Below are positions 53,080-61,430 of a DNA stretch of 64,000 bases, in pieces. Position 1 is the stretch's first letter; each line of letters starts with the position of its first letter. Source of the stretch: G963668435 sp963668435 (GTDB lineage: Bacteria > Latescibacterota > Latescibacteria > Latescibacterales > Latescibacteraceae); NCBI GenBank assembly GCA_963668435.2, contig CAXXSC010000001.1:806001-870000 (forward strand), in the 5' to 3' direction. Under the pieces are notes generated by a model. That model worked only from the letters and a program-made list of their open reading frames with translations. It was not told the origin of the DNA and searched no databases. A program made the position numbers and the translations under genes.

Positions 53080-54681
53080 ATGAAACGTAGAGTATTTATC
53101 AGTACTGCCGCGACAGCAGGTGTTGCCGGTTCTCTGGCCGGTTGTTCATCTGCCGCGAAAATGAACTCGGCAAATGTCGGGGCATTCGATGTGCATCCTT
53201 TTGTCAAGGCCCATCCCGAGGCTGTCTTTATGTATGTCACCAATATCAGTGACAAACGTGACGAGGCTGGCATCCGTTCGGTTGGCCAGAAGCTGTCAAA
53301 GGAATTGATCGTCAAGGCCACTAATACTGGTATCAGCAACGCAACGAAAATTACGATCAAGCCTAACTGGACCTGTTGCGGCCCGCAGGACGGTCATCCT
53401 GTCTATGAGAAACTCGGTGTCAACACTGATCCGTATTTTGTCGAAGGATGGGTGGGATCGATGCGTCAGGCCGGTCCGACGGATTATTATATTCGCGAAT
53501 GCGCCTGCCCCAATGCCTGGGAAGACATGGGCTGGTCGGCAATGGCAGAGCGTGCAGGCATCGATCTTAAGGACCTCTCCTCCATGGATTACTGGAAGGT
53601 CAAAGACGAGATCAATTTCGTCGATATCCCCGATCCCGTCGTGTTCAAGAAAAAAGGTTTCATGGCACCCATGAACGAGAAGGACACTTTTCTCGTCAAT
53701 ATCGCCAAGCTCAAGGCGCACGGCATGGGAATCACCACCTGCGTCAAGAACCTGCAGGGCATTAACGGAAAACGTTTCTCGAATTTCTGCGGACGTTATG
53801 ATCAGATCAGGCGCCACTATGGCAAGAAATATTCCAAGTTCATGGTCAAGAATTTCGAGAAAAACATCGAGGCACTCCACAAGAAACACCTCGAAATGGG
53901 TATTCCCCGCTGGGATCGTCCGGGTAACGAGGGCGGCATCTGGCAGGAGCAGTGGTGCAACCGTATGCTCGATTCCCTTTCGGTCACCCCGACCGGCATC
54001 AACGTAATCGAGGGTATCTACAGCCAGGACGGCAATGGTTTCGGCAGCGGCCCGCACGAGAAACTGGGCAAGTACGGTGTCACCAGCCGCGATTACATGT
54101 CAAACATCGTTATTTTCGGTATGGACCCGATCAAGTGCGATATCATCGCTCACTGGATTGCCGGTCAGGAGCCGGGCAACTTCGGCCTCTTCCATATCGC
54201 AATGGAACGCGGCATGTCCGATGTTCTCGATCCGCATGATATACCGCTCTACTCCTGGAATAATGGCAAGGCAACACCCGCCAAGCTCGACAACTATGAG
54301 CGCACGCCGCTGGTTACCTACTATCTCCAGCGCGACTACAATGGCCAGAACGAGCCGAAATACCATCTCTGCAACGAGCCGTTCGATTACGCGGCATTCA
54401 AGAAGGGTGCTCGTGTCGGCGACTGCACGCCCTCCATCAAGGAACTCGGTTTCGACAACGACAAGAACCTTGTCATGGAACTGAACCTGCCGAAAAAAGA
54501 CGATGTCTATGTCGATGTCGTCGACAAGCGCGGCGAGGTCCTGTGGCGTATGCACGCTCCCGATGCGGAGCCCGGCGTTCACCAGGTGGTCTGGGACGGT
54601 TTCTCCCATCCCGGCCTCTACAATGTCTATGTCAAGGGCATGGGCTGGGACGCCGAACGTCAGATGGTTATCTATTCCTAA
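53080..54681 (+). CDS. Tat-exported DUF362 lipoprotein with C-terminal FlgD-like domain
   Basis: 533 aa. MKRRVFISTAATAG is a twin-arginine signal, and LAGC (Cys22) is a lipobox. The DUF362 core shows KPNWTCCGPQ, KLKAHGMGITTCVKNLQG and NVIEGIYSQDGNGFG, and Cys pairs (TCCGP, RECACP) that the paralogue at 34504 lacks. The last ~65 residues (LNLPKKDDVYVDVVDKRGEVLW to the end) look like a FlgD/FN3-like sandwich as used in surface proteins. Codon use is strongly biased to C-ending codons and a strong terminator follows, so I expect high expression. Function unknown. Confidence 0.85.
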   Translation: MKRRVFISTAATAGVAGSLAGCSSAAKMNSANVGAFDVHPFVKAHPEAVFMYVTNISDKRDEAGIRSVGQKLSKELIVKATNTGISNATKITIKPNWTCCGPQDGHPVYEKLGVNTDPYFVEGWVGSMRQAGPTDYYIRECACPNAWEDMGWSAMAERAGIDLKDLSSMDYWKVKDEINFVDIPDPVVFKKKGFMAPMNEKDTFLVNIAKLKAHGMGITTCVKNLQGINGKRFSNFCGRYDQIRRHYGKKYSKFMVKNFEKNIEALHKKHLEMGIPRWDRPGNEGGIWQEQWCNRMLDSLSVTPTGINVIEGIYSQDGNGFGSGPHEKLGKYGVTSRDYMSNIVIFGMDPIKCDIIAHWIAGQEPGNFGLFHIAMERGMSDVLDPHDIPLYSWNNGKATPAKLDNYERTPLVTYYLQRDYNGQNEPKYHLCNEPFDYAAFKKGARVGDCTPSIKELGFDNDKNLVMELNLPKKDDVYVDVVDKRGEVLWRMHAPDAEPGVHQVVWDGFSHPGLYNVYVKGMGWDAERQMVIYS

Positions 54682-54703
54682 GACGTTTGATAGCAAGAGA
54701 CAG

Positions 54704-54737
54704 AAAAGACCGGGGTGTTTGCCCCGGTCTTTTTTTT
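54704..54737 (+). terminator. Intrinsic terminator
   Basis: AAAAGACCGGGG (54704-54715) pairs with CCCCGGTCTTTT (54722-54733), loop TGTTTG, with a T-run to 54737. It ends the DUF362 lipoprotein transcript; the A-run on the left could also work for the opposite strand. Confidence 0.92.
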
Positions 54738-54862
54738 ACATCAAGTTTTGTATAGTTTTCGGATAAGCCCCAAGGTTGCTATCATATATTCCAACAGGTG
54801 CTTTAACTTCAGTGAGCACGCGGCAGTCTGAGGTGAACAGCGTTATGATGAGAAGATATCGT

Positions 54863-55972
54863 TTATTTCGTGCTGATAGAGGCCAGCCACTTTTTGAATG
54901 CCGGATCGTCGGTGAGATTTCGCGCGACTATATCGTGGCCCTCTGCAAGAAGGTGGCAGCTGTCGCCGAACGTGTTACTGGGGATTTTTGCCGTGAACGT
55001 GTCGTAATATGGGATGTCTCGCTCGTCGAAAATCTCTTTCATGCGGTCGACCGCGGCAAACAGGCGCTCCTGGCTTTCCGGTGTCAGGTAGTAGTTGTTA
55101 AACGGGCCGATCATGACAAAAACGCTTGTGCCCTTTTTTCCCAGACAGTCAATAGCGTCGAGGAACAGCCCGAACTGGATGGATTCGTCGGGATTGATGA
55201 ACGGCTCGTCGCCGCGTTTCATCCCTTTCGTTTCCCAGTCTATGCCGCGGCCCTGTTTTTCCGCCATGACCGGTGCCGCCCGGAACGTGATGGCCGAGAA
55301 CGGGGATTCGTAGGGATGGTCCATCATCCATGAGGATATGCTCTTGTTTTCGTAGTAGTTAGACATCAGGTGACGGACAAAGGGGAATACGCGGAAAACA
55401 TGTTCTGACTGGTAACCGAGACGCGTGTTCAGGTCGTGGTAGTAGTTGATGCGCCTGTCGAACTGGGGGATCAGGCGCGGGTGATGGTAGCGTGATTTTT
55501 TTTCGCTCCTGAGATCACGGCGCGGGCTGGCAATCCAGAGCGGACTGCACTGCAGTATGATATTTGTGTCGCTGAGATAGTCGCCGTAATGGTGGACAAT
55601 ACCGTTTATGCCTGCCATGAAGAGCCCGTCATTGCCGAGATTGGCGACACGCGGCGCACCGAGATATTCGTTGATATAGTGGCTGATTGTCTGGTTGTTC
55701 GGCACCTCCTGTCCCCATATGACCGAGTCGCCGAGGAGCATGATGTCATAATCCTCCCTCGCGCGTTTCATCCAGCGCATATAGGCCCAATAATCGCTCT
55801 GGAGCTCCGCCCAGCAGGTCTCGCGATGGTCGGGACCCGGTTCGTAGCGCTCCCACGATCCCCAGCCATAGTAGATGACAGCGGTGACTGCAGCGGTGAT
55901 CACAATCGCCGCCAGCCACTCGCGCACACCGAGAATGAGCGCGTTAGAAGCGGAAGTAGAGGAAGATTTCAT
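54863..55972 (-). CDS. SGNH/AlgX-like acyl-transfer partner, membrane anchored
   Basis: 369 aa. One N-terminal membrane helix (about 17-36) and a long extracytoplasmic domain. Signatures of the SGNH fold: block I LLGDSVIWG (catalytic Ser), NLGNDGLFMAGING, MIGPFNNYY and the late DSCHLLAEGH with the Asp-His dyad. It overlaps the MBOAT gene by 29 nt, the pairing used by AlgI-AlgJ/AlgX, DltB-DltD and PatA-PatB systems in which an MBOAT passes an acyl group to an SGNH transferase. A role in O-acetylation of an envelope or exopolysaccharide is inferred. Confidence 0.82.
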   Translation of the reverse strand: MKSSSTSASNALILGVREWLAAIVITAAVTAVIYYGWGSWERYEPGPDHRETCWAELQSDYWAYMRWMKRAREDYDIMLLGDSVIWGQEVPNNQTISHYINEYLGAPRVANLGNDGLFMAGINGIVHHYGDYLSDTNIILQCSPLWIASPRRDLRSEKKSRYHHPRLIPQFDRRINYYHDLNTRLGYQSEHVFRVFPFVRHLMSNYYENKSISSWMMDHPYESPFSAITFRAAPVMAEKQGRGIDWETKGMKRGDEPFINPDESIQFGLFLDAIDCLGKKGTSVFVMIGPFNNYYLTPESQERLFAAVDRMKEIFDERDIPYYDTFTAKIPSNTFGDSCHLLAEGHDIVARNLTDDPAFKKWLASISTK

Positions 55973-57320
55973 AGCCTGCTGTCCTGAAAAATATCATGTA
56001 GAGTATCATGAGGCTCATGAGCACCACCTTGACATAAGAAAGCTTGAGCGCGCGTTTTAGCCCCGATTCGTAAACGAATTGATATATCCATACCGCCAGA
56101 ATGAAAAGAATGCCCGCGACCGGGAATGTCGGATCGGTCCAGGGGCTCGTGAAAATGCCGCCGAGGATCTCCATGGCTTTTCCGAAAGTCTCCGCCCGGA
56201 AGAAAATCCATGCCAGACAGACAATGTGGAACACCAGTATCTGTTTGATAAATTTGGGGATACGCTCTGCGTAGAAACTTGTCTGTTCCAGCTCCCTTGT
56301 GACAGAGCGCCCGAGAGCGTGGATAGCCCCCCATATGACGAAATTCCATGCCGCGCCATGCCACAAACCGGCGACAAGCATGGTGAGGATCATGTTGCGG
56401 TAGGTCGCGAAGCGTCCTTTCCTGTTGCCGCCCAGCGGGATATAGAGATAATCCTTGAACCATGAAGAAAGGCTGATATGCCAGCGCTGCCAGAATTCGC
56501 CGAGACTCGCCGACAGGTAGGGATTTCTGAAATTGAGCATGAGATCGAATCCGAGCATGCGTGCGCAGCCTCTGGCCATGTCGGTGTAACCGCTGAAATC
56601 GAAATATATCTGCCATGCGAATGCGTAGGTCGCCACAAGCAGTGTCAGGCCGCCAGCCTCCGCCGGTTCGCCGTAAACCCTGTTGACATAGAGCGCGAGA
56701 AAATCGGCGAGCGCAATTTTTTTAAAGAGTCCGACCGCAAAGAGGGAAAGGCCCTCGGTGAACTGGCCGATATTGAGGGACGGCGCCTCGTTGAATTGGG
56801 GAAGCATATTTTTCGCACGTTCGATGGGGCCGGCGAGAATGTAGGGGAAGAACGCGACGAAAGCGGCGAATCTTAGGATATTCCGTTCCGCCTGCACCGT
56901 GCCGCGCCAACAGTCGATAATGTAGCCGGTGGCTATAAATGTGTAAAAAGACAGGCCGATGGGCAGGAGATGTCCCGGTTCGGGCAGTGTACGGGCCGCA
57001 CCGGCAAGGCCGAGAAACGCGTTGATGTTCTCAACAGCGAAACCGGCGTACTTGAATACCGCGAGGATAAGCAGATTGTTAGCCACCGCGAGGATAAGCC
57101 AAAGCTTTTTCCGGGCACTGCTCTCGATTTTCAGTCCGGCAAGAAAGTTGAGGCCCGTGGTCCACATGATCATGGGGATATACAGTGGATTGAGCCAGCC
57201 GTAGAAGAAATAGGATGCAAAAAGGAGCCACACCTGCCAGAATTTCGTGCGCCGGAGGGCGAGAAAAACAAGGGCAGTGGTTATGAAAAATATTGAAAAC
57301 AGCCAGGAGTTGAAGGGCAT
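55944..57320 (-). CDS. MBOAT-family O-acyltransferase (AlgI/DltB-like)
   Basis: 458 aa with about 11 membrane segments. The start MPFNSWLFSIFFITTALVFLAL and the GLNFLAGLKIESS and FFPYILAGPIERA segments match AlgI-type MBOAT proteins; the catalytic histidine lies in GLWHGAAWNFVIWG. The protein moves an acyl (usually acetyl) group across the membrane for its SGNH partner. The gene reads into the SGNH gene with a 29-nt overlap. No ribosome site is visible before the ATG. The 201-nt gap to the GH114-like gene has only a small CGGAG-TTCG-CTCCG hairpin (57465-57478). Confidence 0.92.
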   Translation of the reverse strand: MPFNSWLFSIFFITTALVFLALRRTKFWQVWLLFASYFFYGWLNPLYIPMIMWTTGLNFLAGLKIESSARKKLWLILAVANNLLILAVFKYAGFAVENINAFLGLAGAARTLPEPGHLLPIGLSFYTFIATGYIIDCWRGTVQAERNILRFAAFVAFFPYILAGPIERAKNMLPQFNEAPSLNIGQFTEGLSLFAVGLFKKIALADFLALYVNRVYGEPAEAGGLTLLVATYAFAWQIYFDFSGYTDMARGCARMLGFDLMLNFRNPYLSASLGEFWQRWHISLSSWFKDYLYIPLGGNRKGRFATYRNMILTMLVAGLWHGAAWNFVIWGAIHALGRSVTRELEQTSFYAERIPKFIKQILVFHIVCLAWIFFRAETFGKAMEILGGIFTSPWTDPTFPVAGILFILAVWIYQFVYESGLKRALKLSYVKVVLMSLMILYMIFFRTAGYEIFLYFRF

Positions 57321-57521
57321 GTGTTATTATGCTTTATATGTTTTGTATATTGGTTGTGCCGAATAATCTCATTATTAAAAATAGAGATACGAAGTGCCGG
57401 ACGCGAAGTCAACAATAATTCGCGGAAAAATAGAGTTTTGCACCATTTAATCAATAGAATTCCCCGGAGTTCGCTCCGAGGTGGTTCATTATATAACTTG
57501 CGGGACAGCAGGCGCGGATTC

Positions 57522-58544
57522 TCAGTTCTGGTCCTCAAAATACTCGAAAGCATCGATAATATCGAGATACACCCCGTCAAAACCGGCATCAATGATTTTA
57601 TCCACATAGGATGTGCCGCTCCCGAAAATAATATCCTTCCAGTTTTCATCCCAGTAACGGACTTTGTAGTTGCCCTGCCAGTAGGGATTTTCTCCCGCAA
57701 GCCAGGATGGTGGTGATTTTTTCCAGCTTTCCTGCCAGTAATACCGGTAGTCCTCGGCCTCGCCGATACTCATGTAGGCGATGACAAGGCGGGATCCGCC
57801 ATTCGCTTTTTTTGCAAGCTCGGCCAGATCGCTTTTTGACAGAGCCTCTGATCCATCGAAAAACAGATCGATTATAAAAACATCGTAATTAGTTTTGCCG
57901 AGTGTCTCGATAAAATCGTTTTTAGAGTCAAACGAGTCTGTGTTCAAGAGGTACAGGAAGTTTTTTGCATCGGAGAGTGTTACTATGTTGTCTGCATTTT
58001 CGCCGTATGGTGCGGCGGGATAGTCGGGAATCGTATCCAGTTCACGGCTGTTCGCGGCAAAAGAAATATACGATGCCGAGTTGTTCCGTTGATAGGATTG
58101 ATCGATATATGAGCGTGTCCAGCAGTAATCCGTGACCAGCGCCTCCACATCGTTCTTTTCGGCAATATCCATGAATGCCGCCATTTCGGCGCGATCACTA
58201 TCGGCGGTCGGCTTGTTGTCATCGTCATAGCCATAATTGAGATCTTCCCGCCCCACGGCATCGATAGCAGCGATATATGCTGTTGCCGGATTGCCGTCTC
58301 TGCTGCCATTAACGGTCAACAGGTCGTGGCCGTTCTGGGGAATGATCTGAAAAGAGGGATTTTGGGCCTTGCAGTAGGTGCTTATTTCCTGGACGAATTC
58401 CCGCATTTCATTGCGATACTGTGTGTTCTCGGGAGTGCCGTCGTCGTCATTGTCGTCCGTGCCGTTATCGCCGCAACAGACAGACAGCAGGCAGATAACT
58501 GTCACCATGAATATGGAGCTTAAAGACTTGCGCAGGTTTGTCAT
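57522..58544 (-). CDS. GH114/TM1410-like lipoprotein
   Basis: 340 aa. Signal ending LLSVC with cysteines at 23-24 gives a probable lipoprotein, followed by an acidic linker (DNGTDDNDDDGT). The TIM-barrel shows family features: TNYDVFIIDLFFDG, RLVIAYMSIGEAEDYRYYW, WDENWKDIIFG and GFDGVYLDIIDAFEYFE, where the final Asp and Glu are candidates for catalysis. GH114 enzymes cut alpha-1,4-polygalactosamine; MJ1477/TM1410 relatives have unknown function. It follows the tandem AGE-family genes by 40 nt and may be in their transcript. Confidence 0.82.
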   Translation of the reverse strand: MTNLRKSLSSIFMVTVICLLSVCCGDNGTDDNDDDGTPENTQYRNEMREFVQEISTYCKAQNPSFQIIPQNGHDLLTVNGSRDGNPATAYIAAIDAVGREDLNYGYDDDNKPTADSDRAEMAAFMDIAEKNDVEALVTDYCWTRSYIDQSYQRNNSASYISFAANSRELDTIPDYPAAPYGENADNIVTLSDAKNFLYLLNTDSFDSKNDFIETLGKTNYDVFIIDLFFDGSEALSKSDLAELAKKANGGSRLVIAYMSIGEAEDYRYYWQESWKKSPPSWLAGENPYWQGNYKVRYWDENWKDIIFGSGTSYVDKIIDAGFDGVYLDIIDAFEYFEDQN

Positions 58545-58584
58545 TTTGCCTGTTTCCCTCCATATTTTGTCGAATCCAGTTAAC

Positions 58585-59970
58585 TCAAGTGCTGTTTTGG
58601 GCGAGCATATTTGTCAACTTGACCGTGTTCAGGATCAAATGGCGCGGCTGGTGGAAATTACCGATCCGTTTGGATCGCTCGAAATCGAATGTGCCTTTGC
58701 GTTCGCTGCTGTTCATCCAGAGCGGTTGACCGTGCCGGGCAAGATGAAATGTCCCGGTTTCGTAGCTGTGAATCTTCGTGAACCAGTCATGTGCCCATTG
58801 CTTGTCCAGACGGTCGATGATCATGAGGAGGCCGACGAGCGGTTCCACCTGGGCGTAATGTGCCTTGCCGAGATTCCAGCGGTTTTCCTCGATGTTTGTG
58901 CAGACATTGAGCATACCGCCATAGATATCGTCCCAAGCGACCTCGATATGCTTGCGGAAACGCCCTGCGGCTGTGTTGAACTGATCGTTGTTGTCGATGC
59001 GTTCCGCGGCGGCGAGGACATGCCAGAGCGCCTGTATCGAGTTGCCGAAATTTACAACGTTGCCGAAACCGTTTGCCGGGCGTGTGTAGTCATGATCGAG
59101 AATTTCGTGGACAAGGCCGGTTTTCGGATTGTAGAATTTGTTCATGATCGTGTCGAGGCACTGGGTTACGATCATGAGCAGGTCCATGTCCGATTTCTGC
59201 TTGAGCATCTGTGTCGCGACCCACAGAAAAAGCATCCAGTCGTCCAGCACTCTTTTGCCGGCATATTTCGGTGCCTCTTTCCCGATATAGCCGCGTCCGC
59301 TCTCGGGATTGTAATCCTCGCGGTCATACACGGCGAGGCATTTGATCAGCTGCTTTTTCGCCATCTGCCAGTAGCTCATGTCACCGGTTGCCCTTGCGTA
59401 TTCCTGGATGCCGTCCGCGATGTACAGATCGGCATTGACCGTTGCTGATGGCGCACTCGCGGGTTTGCCATTGCGATGAAAGCGCCCCGGCCACATGCCG
59501 AGACCTTTCGGCCTGTTTTTCATCAGGAAATCGAAGGATTTTTTTGCCATATCGAGGAAATACTCCCTGTCCTCGAATATTGTGTCCGCGATCTTGCCAG
59601 CACTTACATCCGGGCAGAATTCACGCATGAAAGTAGCATCCGGCTCTATGGCATCGAAATTGTTATAGAGGCTCGAATATATCCACAGCCCGCGTCCCTC
59701 GTAACCGGCACGTTTCTCGCTGGTGATATTGCTGCCGTCCGGACGCGTGTTGCACATGAAACCGCCGTACTCATGATCGATGACATGATTGTGCATGAAC
59801 GGCAGCCATGAGCAGGCCAGATGCTGCCTGTACTTGAGAAGCATATCCTCAATGCTGGAATTGCCGATGGAAGCGGTGCGTTTGACTTCTTTTTCACCGT
59901 TTCCCCCGCAGGATAGAGGCACGGAAGCGCCGAGGGCGGCTGTTCCCGCCATGAAAGAGCGACGCCTCAT
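58585..59970 (-). CDS. Tat-exported AGE-family epimerase-like lipoprotein (copy 2)
   Basis: 461 aa. MRRRSFMAGTAALG is a twin-arginine signal and LSC (Cys21) a possible lipobox. The (alpha/alpha)6-barrel of the N-acylglucosamine 2-epimerase family is visible: VIDHEYGGFMCNTRPDG, GRGLWIYSSLYN, GNSIQALWHVLAAAERI, WDDIYGGMLNVC and a late QPRHLILN segment with the family histidine. It overlaps the upstream paralogue by 4 nt (ATGA). Characterised members act on N-acylglucosamine, cellobiose or mannose in the cytoplasm, so export is unusual. It could be a hydrolase or isomerase of an oligosaccharide. Confidence 0.82.
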   Translation of the reverse strand: MRRRSFMAGTAALGASVPLSCGGNGEKEVKRTASIGNSSIEDMLLKYRQHLACSWLPFMHNHVIDHEYGGFMCNTRPDGSNITSEKRAGYEGRGLWIYSSLYNNFDAIEPDATFMREFCPDVSAGKIADTIFEDREYFLDMAKKSFDFLMKNRPKGLGMWPGRFHRNGKPASAPSATVNADLYIADGIQEYARATGDMSYWQMAKKQLIKCLAVYDREDYNPESGRGYIGKEAPKYAGKRVLDDWMLFLWVATQMLKQKSDMDLLMIVTQCLDTIMNKFYNPKTGLVHEILDHDYTRPANGFGNVVNFGNSIQALWHVLAAAERIDNNDQFNTAAGRFRKHIEVAWDDIYGGMLNVCTNIEENRWNLGKAHYAQVEPLVGLLMIIDRLDKQWAHDWFTKIHSYETGTFHLARHGQPLWMNSSERKGTFDFERSKRIGNFHQPRHLILNTVKLTNMLAQNST

Positions 59971-61295
59971 GAAATACTCCTGTTCGCGCTGAACACGTCT
60001 GAAACAATGCCGCCCCGCTCGATCATGCGTTCGAGGCAGAGGTAGTTGAGCATGAGGTGGCGCGGATGGTGGTAGACATCCTTGCGTGTCGATTTCGGGT
60101 TAAATGTGGCTTTCCTGTCGACTGTCGCTTTCCAGAGATGGTAGCCGTGGGGTGCGAGCAGGAAATTCTCGCGTATCCAGGTGTTCTGACGGTCGAACCA
60201 GTCTTTCGCCCATTCGGCGTTCGTGTGTTCGATCACCGGGAGCGAGCCCATGAGCACGAATACCTGCGCCCAGTGGATTTTCTGCAGCTGCCAGACATTC
60301 TCGTCAACATTACGGCAATCATTGAACACACCGCCATAGACATCGTCCCAGCTCACCTCGACGTGACGGCGGAAACGCTCGGCGGCAAGGTCGAACAAGG
60401 CTTTGTCCTTGATTCTGAGCGCTTCGTACATGATCATCCACAGCGCCTCTGTCGCATGGCCGCATCCGGCGAGCTCAGAGTATTTCGGATCGTCTGAAAT
60501 TGTGAGATCGTGATCGATGACATTGTTCATGAGGTCGAATTTGGGATTGACATGATGGTTCATGATGGCATCGACACAGAACGCGGTTCGTTCTTCGAGC
60601 TCGTCATCGGGCTCCACCGGCAGCATATTCGTACCGAACCACATGAACAGCATCCAGTACCAGAGGTTTTTCGCACCGGGATAGGGTGAGGCGCCATCCT
60701 GGAAATCCGGGCTCGTATAATGCCGCCAGCACTTGCGCATGACATCCTTTGCCAGTTTCATAGAATTGGGATCGCCGGTTGCCTTGGCATATTCTGCGAG
60801 GCCCTCGGCAATGTAGCAGTCACCGGCCAGTCCGCCTTTGGGATTGAGTACCGCGCCTTCCTTCGAAAGCATTTGGGGCCAGTAATCCTCGCCCGAGGGC
60901 GTGTGACGTCTGAGCAGGTGGACAGCTTTCGCGGCCACGTCGAGATATTTCTGTTCTTTGGCGATATTGTTGTAGAGATAGGCGTAGCACCATGCCCCGC
61001 GGCCGAGGTACCATGTCCCTTTTTCCTCGGTATTGAGTGTGCCGTCATGCTGGGCGTTGCACATGAAACCGCCGATTTCGTGATCGATGATATATTTATC
61101 GAAAAACTCGAGAAAATCGTCGAAAAGGTCGAAACGGTACTGGTCCATGAGCTGCTGAAGCGTTTTCGAGCCGATAGAGCCGATGAGCATGCTTTCATCG
61201 ACATTTCCGGTGCTGTCCTGTCCGCCGCATCCTGACCCTGAAGCTATCAGCGCGCCAGCGGCAAGGGAGCTGCCGAGAAAAGAACGCCGTTTCAT
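59967..61295 (-). CDS. Tat-exported AGE-family epimerase-like lipoprotein (copy 1)
   Basis: 442 aa. MKRRSFLGSSLAAG is a twin-arginine signal and GSGC (Cys23) a lipobox. The barrel shows IIDHEIGGFMCNAQHDG, LGRGAWCYAYLYNN, CGHATEALWMIMYEALRI, WDDVYGGVFNDC and HHPRHLMLNY. It is a paralogue of the next gene; both keep the ID/VDH-E-GGFMCN and WDD-YGG-N motifs, so they arose by tandem duplication. GGAGG precedes the ATG. It is 135 nt downstream of the GntP permease gene, in a gap where I see nothing else. Confidence 0.83.
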   Translation of the reverse strand: MKRRSFLGSSLAAGALIASGSGCGGQDSTGNVDESMLIGSIGSKTLQQLMDQYRFDLFDDFLEFFDKYIIDHEIGGFMCNAQHDGTLNTEEKGTWYLGRGAWCYAYLYNNIAKEQKYLDVAAKAVHLLRRHTPSGEDYWPQMLSKEGAVLNPKGGLAGDCYIAEGLAEYAKATGDPNSMKLAKDVMRKCWRHYTSPDFQDGASPYPGAKNLWYWMLFMWFGTNMLPVEPDDELEERTAFCVDAIMNHHVNPKFDLMNNVIDHDLTISDDPKYSELAGCGHATEALWMIMYEALRIKDKALFDLAAERFRRHVEVSWDDVYGGVFNDCRNVDENVWQLQKIHWAQVFVLMGSLPVIEHTNAEWAKDWFDRQNTWIRENFLLAPHGYHLWKATVDRKATFNPKSTRKDVYHHPRHLMLNYLCLERMIERGGIVSDVFSANRSIS

Positions 61296-61430
61296 AACTG
61301 CCTCCGTCTGTCACGATTTACCGTTTCGTATGTTTCTTTATTATAAACAATATCGATGAGCAGCAAAGCTCTTTTTACGGTTGTGAGAGCTCCGCGACCT
61401 GTTACGGTTGACGACATTCATTGCCGCTGT

